From Litorimonas sp046250185 (GTDB lineage Bacteria; Pseudomonadota; Alphaproteobacteria; Caulobacterales; Maricaulaceae), in NCBI RefSeq assembly GCF_046250185.1, contig NZ_CP176469.1: a DNA stretch of 64,000 bases. One strand, 5' to 3'. Shown here piece by piece: positions 60,400 to 64,000 of this stretch. A program made the translations under genes and the position numbers. The notes under the pieces are model-generated. The model had not been told where the DNA came from. It ran no database searches and saw only the letters and a program-made list of their open reading frames with translations. How positions within the stretch are numbered: the stretch's first letter is position 1; each line of letters begins with the position of its first letter.

Positions 60400-61941
60400 T
60401 TAGAAGAGGTTACCTTGATCGATTGCAGTCGGTTTAGGTTTTGGTTTTTTGGCGAGTTTTGGTTTAGGTTTCGAGGAGCTAGACCCGCTCGCCGCCCCGT
60501 CAATCACAGCTTTCCGAGAGCCGTCTGCAAAGGTCAACGTCACGTTGTCTCCTGCTTTAACCGCCGCTTCACTGCGCACCACATCGCCAGCGTTGTTTTG
60601 CACGAGCGCATAACCCCGCGCCAAAACCCCCTGATAACTATAGGCATCGAGCAATTTCCCAGCCCTTGCGAGGCGATCCGCACTGCGCTGTATATCGCGT
60701 TTCGCGGTCATCGCCATGGAGGCTGTCGCCCTAGCAACCCGCGCCTCTTTGCGTTCCACATCACGCTGTAGGGGTTCCGCCCGCAGACGCAGAGATGATA
60801 GCTGCGAGCGTTTGACATCGAGCAACCGATCCAAGTTCGGCAAACGATGTGCGGATAAAGCGTTGGCCGCCCGTTCCACGACACGCTGCGGGCTAGGTAA
60901 ACGCTGCAAGGCCAGTTTTTGTGCCAAAGGTTCAAACAGGCGGGTCGGGGCAGGCAGACGCGCACTCGCCAGATCAAGCCTTTGCTGCACAGGCGAGAGA
61001 ACGGACTGCAAACGCGGCAATCGCGCCGCGGCAAGGCCCGCTTGCTTCTCCCGCACATTGCGGCGCAGCCCACGCGTCAGGCGCAGCCCATAATCTGCAA
61101 TCGTCTCCAACCAATCGTCCCGCACAGGCACAGCAACTTCGGCGGCCCCTGTCGGCGTCGGCGCGCGGTAATCCGCGACATAATCAATCAACGTCCAATC
61201 GGTTTCGTGCCCCACAGCAGAGATCAGCGGAATGTCGGAGGCTGCAGCCGCTCGCGCCACGATTTCTTCATTGAAGCACCATAAGTCTTCCATTGACCCG
61301 CCGCCTCGCGCAACGATCAAGACGTCAGGACGCGGAAACCCATCGCCGCAATTAAACCCCGTGATGGCGCTGGCAATTTGTTCTGCCGCGCGGTCGCCTT
61401 GCACAAGGACAGGCCAGACAAGGACATGGCTCGGAAAGCGGTCAGAGATACGGTGTAAAATATCGCGGATGACGGAGCCGGTGGGAGACGTTACCACGCC
61501 AATCGTTTTGGGCATAAACGGCAGATCGACCTTACGCGCCTGATCAAACAAACCCTCTGCGGCCAGCATTTTCTTGCGTTTCTCAAACAGCGCCATCAAC
61601 GCGCCAGCCCCTGCCAACTCCATCTTATCAATAATTAGCTGGTAATTAGACCGGCCGGGATAGGTCGAGAGCTTCCCTTCGCAGACTACCTCCATCCCCT
61701 CTTCGGGGCGCATGGACAAACGGCTCATAACGCCCTTCCAGACGATGGAATTGATCACGGCTTTGTCGTCCTTGATGTCCAGATAACAATGGCCAGATTT
61801 GGCGACCGTCACGCGTCCTAACTCGCCGCGCACCCGCACATGACCGAAAGTTTCCTCGACCGTACGCTTAAGCGAAAACGCTAGCTCGGAGACTGTGAAT
61901 TCGGGCGTATTGGATTGCGGATCATTTGGCGTTTCGGGCAT
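60400..61941 (-). CDS. xseA: Exodeoxyribonuclease VII large subunit
   Basis: The catalytic subunit (513 residues). The N-terminal OB-fold domain has FTVSELAFSLKRTVEETFGH, VRGELGRVTVAKSGHCYLD and YPGRSNYQLI. The catalytic region has IGVVTSPTGSVIRDILHRI, LIVARGGGSMEDLWCFNEE and PLISAVGHETDWTLIDYVAD. A long Arg/Leu-rich coiled coil follows, with repeated RLPxxxR motifs in this protein. The C-terminal tail is Lys/Pro-rich (KPKPKLAKKPKPKP). The small subunit is partly seen at 1-74, far away. Confidence 0.96.
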   Translation of the reverse strand: MPETPNDPQSNTPEFTVSELAFSLKRTVEETFGHVRVRGELGRVTVAKSGHCYLDIKDDKAVINSIVWKGVMSRLSMRPEEGMEVVCEGKLSTYPGRSNYQLIIDKMELAGAGALMALFEKRKKMLAAEGLFDQARKVDLPFMPKTIGVVTSPTGSVIRDILHRISDRFPSHVLVWPVLVQGDRAAEQIASAITGFNCGDGFPRPDVLIVARGGGSMEDLWCFNEEIVARAAAASDIPLISAVGHETDWTLIDYVADYRAPTPTGAAEVAVPVRDDWLETIADYGLRLTRGLRRNVREKQAGLAAARLPRLQSVLSPVQQRLDLASARLPAPTRLFEPLAQKLALQRLPSPQRVVERAANALSAHRLPNLDRLLDVKRSQLSSLRLRAEPLQRDVERKEARVARATASMAMTAKRDIQRSADRLARAGKLLDAYSYQGVLARGYALVQNNAGDVVRSEAAVKAGDNVTLTFADGSRKAVIDGAASGSSSSKPKPKLAKKPKPKPTAIDQGNLF

Positions 61942-62030
61942 AAATTCTTTTCAAGTTCAGGCATGGATTCGGAACTGCTTATAACCTAAAAGGCCCGATC
62001 AAACGCAAGGGTAGAATCAGGGTGAATGAT

Positions 62031-63299
62031 ATGAAAGTTCTTCTTATTGGCAGTGGTGGGCGCGAACATGCACTGGCATGGAAGCTAGCGCAAAGTCCGA
62101 TGGTCGATGAGTTGATCTGTGCGCCAGGCAATGCAGGTATTGCCGAAGTAGCAGACATTGTTCCTATCGCAGCAGATGATATTCTCAGCCTGCTCGCCCT
62201 CGTGCAGCGTGACCAACATGATCTGGTCGTCGTTGGGCCAGAGCAGCCGCTCGCGCTCGGCTTGGTCGATATGCTCCAAGATATGGGCGTCAAAGTGTTC
62301 GGCCCGACCCAAGCGGCGGCGCAATTAGAATCCTCTAAAGCCTTCACCAAAGACCTTTGCGACCGCTATAATATTCCGACTGCCGCCTATGGCGTATTTA
62401 CAGATTTGGCAGAGGCGAAAGCCTATCTCAAAACCATGACGCCGCCTTATGTTCTTAAGGCAGACGGACTCGCGGCGGGCAAAGGCGTGGTGTTGCCGGG
62501 AACGCTGAAAGAGGCGGAAGCGGAATTGGAAGAGTTCTTCTCTGGCAAATTCGGCGACGCCTCCGCCAAGGTAGTGATCGAAGAATTCATGCACGGCGAA
62601 GAGGCGAGTTTCTTCGCGATCTGCGACGGCAAAACCGCTATGCCCCTGATCGCGGCGCAGGATCACAAACGGGCTTTTGACGATGATAAAGGGCCAAATA
62701 CAGGCGGCATGGGGGCCTATTCCCCTGCCCCAGTATTCGACGATAAAGCCTTGAAAACTGTGATGAAAACGATCATCCAGCCGACGTTGGACGGTATGGC
62801 GAAGGACGGTGTGCCGTTCACGGGCGTGCTATTTGCTGGCCTGATGATGACCAAAGACGGCCCGAAACTGATCGAATATAATGCGCGCTTTGGCGATCCA
62901 GAATGTCAGGTTTTGATGCGGCGGCTTCAATCTGATTTGCTGCCTATCCTGATTGCGGCAGAAGTTGGAGATTTGGAGAATTGCCCTGCGCCAAAATGGT
63001 CGAAAGACCCTGTCGTCAATGTCGTTTTGGCGGCCAAAGGCTATCCTGGAAAATACGCTAAGGGCTCGGAGATCAAAGGCATTACGGCTGCTAACGAGAT
63101 GGAGGGCGTGGTCGTTTTTCACGCTGGCACAAAAGCTGACAGCGCGAAGGTCCTTGCCAATGGCGGGCGCGTCTTGAACGTCACGGCACAAGGCAAAACC
63201 GTCAAAGCTGCAGTCGATCTGGCATACCAAGCGATTGATGAGGCGATTGATTGGCCCGACGGGTTCTGCCGCCGCGATATTGCCAAATCAGCCCTCTAG
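62031..63299 (+). CDS. purD: Phosphoribosylamine-glycine ligase
   Basis: An ATP-grasp enzyme (422 residues) joining glycine to phosphoribosylamine in purine synthesis. It has MKVLLIGSGGREHALAWKL, VVVGPEQPLALGLVDML, PTQAAAQLESSKAFTKDLC, VLKADGLAAGKGVVLPGT and VLFAGLMMTKDGPKLIEYNA, with RFGDPECQVLM. The ATG at 62031 gives the standard start; a GTG three codons upstream is in frame. An AGGGTG ribosome-binding site lies just before it. It is divergent from xseA. Confidence 0.97.
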   Translation: MKVLLIGSGGREHALAWKLAQSPMVDELICAPGNAGIAEVADIVPIAADDILSLLALVQRDQHDLVVVGPEQPLALGLVDMLQDMGVKVFGPTQAAAQLESSKAFTKDLCDRYNIPTAAYGVFTDLAEAKAYLKTMTPPYVLKADGLAAGKGVVLPGTLKEAEAELEEFFSGKFGDASAKVVIEEFMHGEEASFFAICDGKTAMPLIAAQDHKRAFDDDKGPNTGGMGAYSPAPVFDDKALKTVMKTIIQPTLDGMAKDGVPFTGVLFAGLMMTKDGPKLIEYNARFGDPECQVLMRRLQSDLLPILIAAEVGDLENCPAPKWSKDPVVNVVLAAKGYPGKYAKGSEIKGITAANEMEGVVVFHAGTKADSAKVLANGGRVLNVTAQGKTVKAAVDLAYQAIDEAIDWPDGFCRRDIAKSAL

Positions 63300-63383
63300 C
63301 AATGTCGGAACTCTAAGAATTTTAACAATCAACTCTGAGGCGAAAGCGCTTCCCAATCGTTAAGAAAGTGTTAACAGGTCTGT

Positions 63384-64000
63384 ATGACCTATCGCACTCT
63401 CGTAACTTCCGCCGCCGCTATCGCTTTTCTCATCGGAGGATTTGGGGTCGCCTTTGACGCCTTCGCCGATGATCACAACGACACATCTGCCTACACCCTA
63501 ATCCACGCAGGAACCGTCTTGGCGGTGCCAGGCAAGCGCGCGAAAAAGAAACAGACGATCATTATCAAGGACGGCAAAATCGTCGGCGTAGAACCTGGCT
63601 ATCTAGATGATGAAGACGCCAAGATTATTGACGGGCGCGAGATGTTCTTCCTCCCAGGACTGATAGACAGCCACGTCCATTTGCGCGGCGAGTGGAGTCC
63701 CTCCGTGAGGATTGATACATTTACCAAGGAACAAGGCGATGTGGCCTATGACGCAGCCGCGAACGCTCGCAAGACGCTGATGGCAGGCTTTACGGCTGTG
63801 CAAGACGTTGGTGGGCCACCTGAAATTAAGGCGTTATCGCGGGCGGTCGCGGCCAATAAAATTGTGGGGCCACATATTCGCGCGGCGGGCGGGGTTAGCG
63901 TAACGGGCGGCCACGGCGAGTTAAACGGCTACCGCGCCGATATCCTAACATTGTTTCAACAGCCAACAAATTGCGACGGGGCCGATGACTGCCGCCGCGC
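63384..64000 (+). CDS. Amidohydrolase family protein, N-terminal fragment
   Basis: A gene that starts at the ATG at 63384 and continues past the right edge, so about 205 residues are visible. A signal peptide-like N terminus (SAAAIAFLIGGFGVAFDAFA) is followed by the composite-domain strand TLIHAGTVLAVPGKRAKKKQ and IIKDGKIVGVEPG. The metal-binding HxH is in FLPGLIDSHVHLRGEW, and TLMAGFTAVQDVGGPPEIK and GGVSVTGGHGELNGY follow. This is the imidazolonepropionase-like secreted amidohydrolase pattern; the substrate is unknown. A short 84-bp spacer separates it from purD. Confidence 0.85.
   Translation, partial: MTYRTLVTSAAAIAFLIGGFGVAFDAFADDHNDTSAYTLIHAGTVLAVPGKRAKKKQTIIIKDGKIVGVEPGYLDDEDAKIIDGREMFFLPGLIDSHVHLRGEWSPSVRIDTFTKEQGDVAYDAAANARKTLMAGFTAVQDVGGPPEIKALSRAVAANKIVGPHIRAAGGVSVTGGHGELNGYRADILTLFQQPTNCDGADDCRR

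Overview
The window reads as chromosomal core DNA of an alphaproteobacterium, most likely a marine member of the Hyphomonadaceae/Maricaulales type. This is inferred from family content and gene order, not from a 16S gene, which is absent. Pointers are the split glycine dehydrogenase (gcvPA/gcvPB), the ctaC-ctaD-ctaB-small ORF-ctaG-ctaE-DUF983-surf1 block with ispH and rnhA nearby, the TIGR02301, DUF2093 and DUF4170 families, and a plant/alphaproteobacterial type gshA. Base composition is moderate, roughly 50-57% G+C in most genes. I saw no tRNA, rRNA, CRISPR array, prophage or insertion sequence.

Layout: 1-2.2 kb holds the start of xseB, a histidine phosphatase, signal peptidase I and a YceI protein. 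2.2-10.2 kb is a mostly forward run: tsaC, a D-2-hydroxyacid dehydrogenase, yaaA, a BrkB membrane protein, a DUF389 protein, SRAP (reverse), a NUDIX hydrolase, TIGR02301, META and pyrC. 10.2-19 kb is reverse: ileS, then a glycine-cleavage operon (gcvT-gcvH-small membrane ORF-gcvPA-orf111-gcvPB) headed by a tandem glycine riboswitch. 19-27.9 kb holds argS, ispH, rnhA, NfeD plus SPFH, a peroxiredoxin, AlgH, an EF-hand protein and a GNAT enzyme. 27.9-34.3 kb is the aa3-type cytochrome oxidase operon with its assembly factors. 34.5-46.8 kb holds tldD, a DUF937 protein, a POT peptide transporter facing a TonB receptor, gshA, a Baeyer-Villiger-type monooxygenase/SDR pair, rsmE, ubiA and msrB.

46.8-47.5 kb is the one substantial non-coding interval and the most unusual part of the window. 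It holds a candidate structured RNA ending in a strong terminator, three and a third near-identical 58-bp units that each copy that terminator, and then a BLUF photoreceptor gene whose first codons are one base out of frame. 47.9-52.5 kb carries MarR, a secreted protein, FrnE/DsbA, MAPEG, tldE and a CysQ-like phosphatase fused in frame to DUF4170. 52.5-58.9 kb is a lipid A export and synthesis cluster (msbA, DUF374 acyltransferase, waaA, lpxK, lpxL, coupled by ATGA overlaps) with a reverse-strand PTP-like phosphatase in its middle. 58.9-64 kb holds chorismate mutase, an M23 peptidase, DUF2093, xseA, purD and the start of an amidohydrolase.

The genes are mostly housekeeping: respiration, one-carbon metabolism, translation, envelope biogenesis, thiol and redox defence. 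Novelty is concentrated in small unannotated insertions: the extra ORFs in the gcv operon, the 47 kb RNA/repeat locus, the damaged BLUF gene and the CysQ-DUF4170 fusion.
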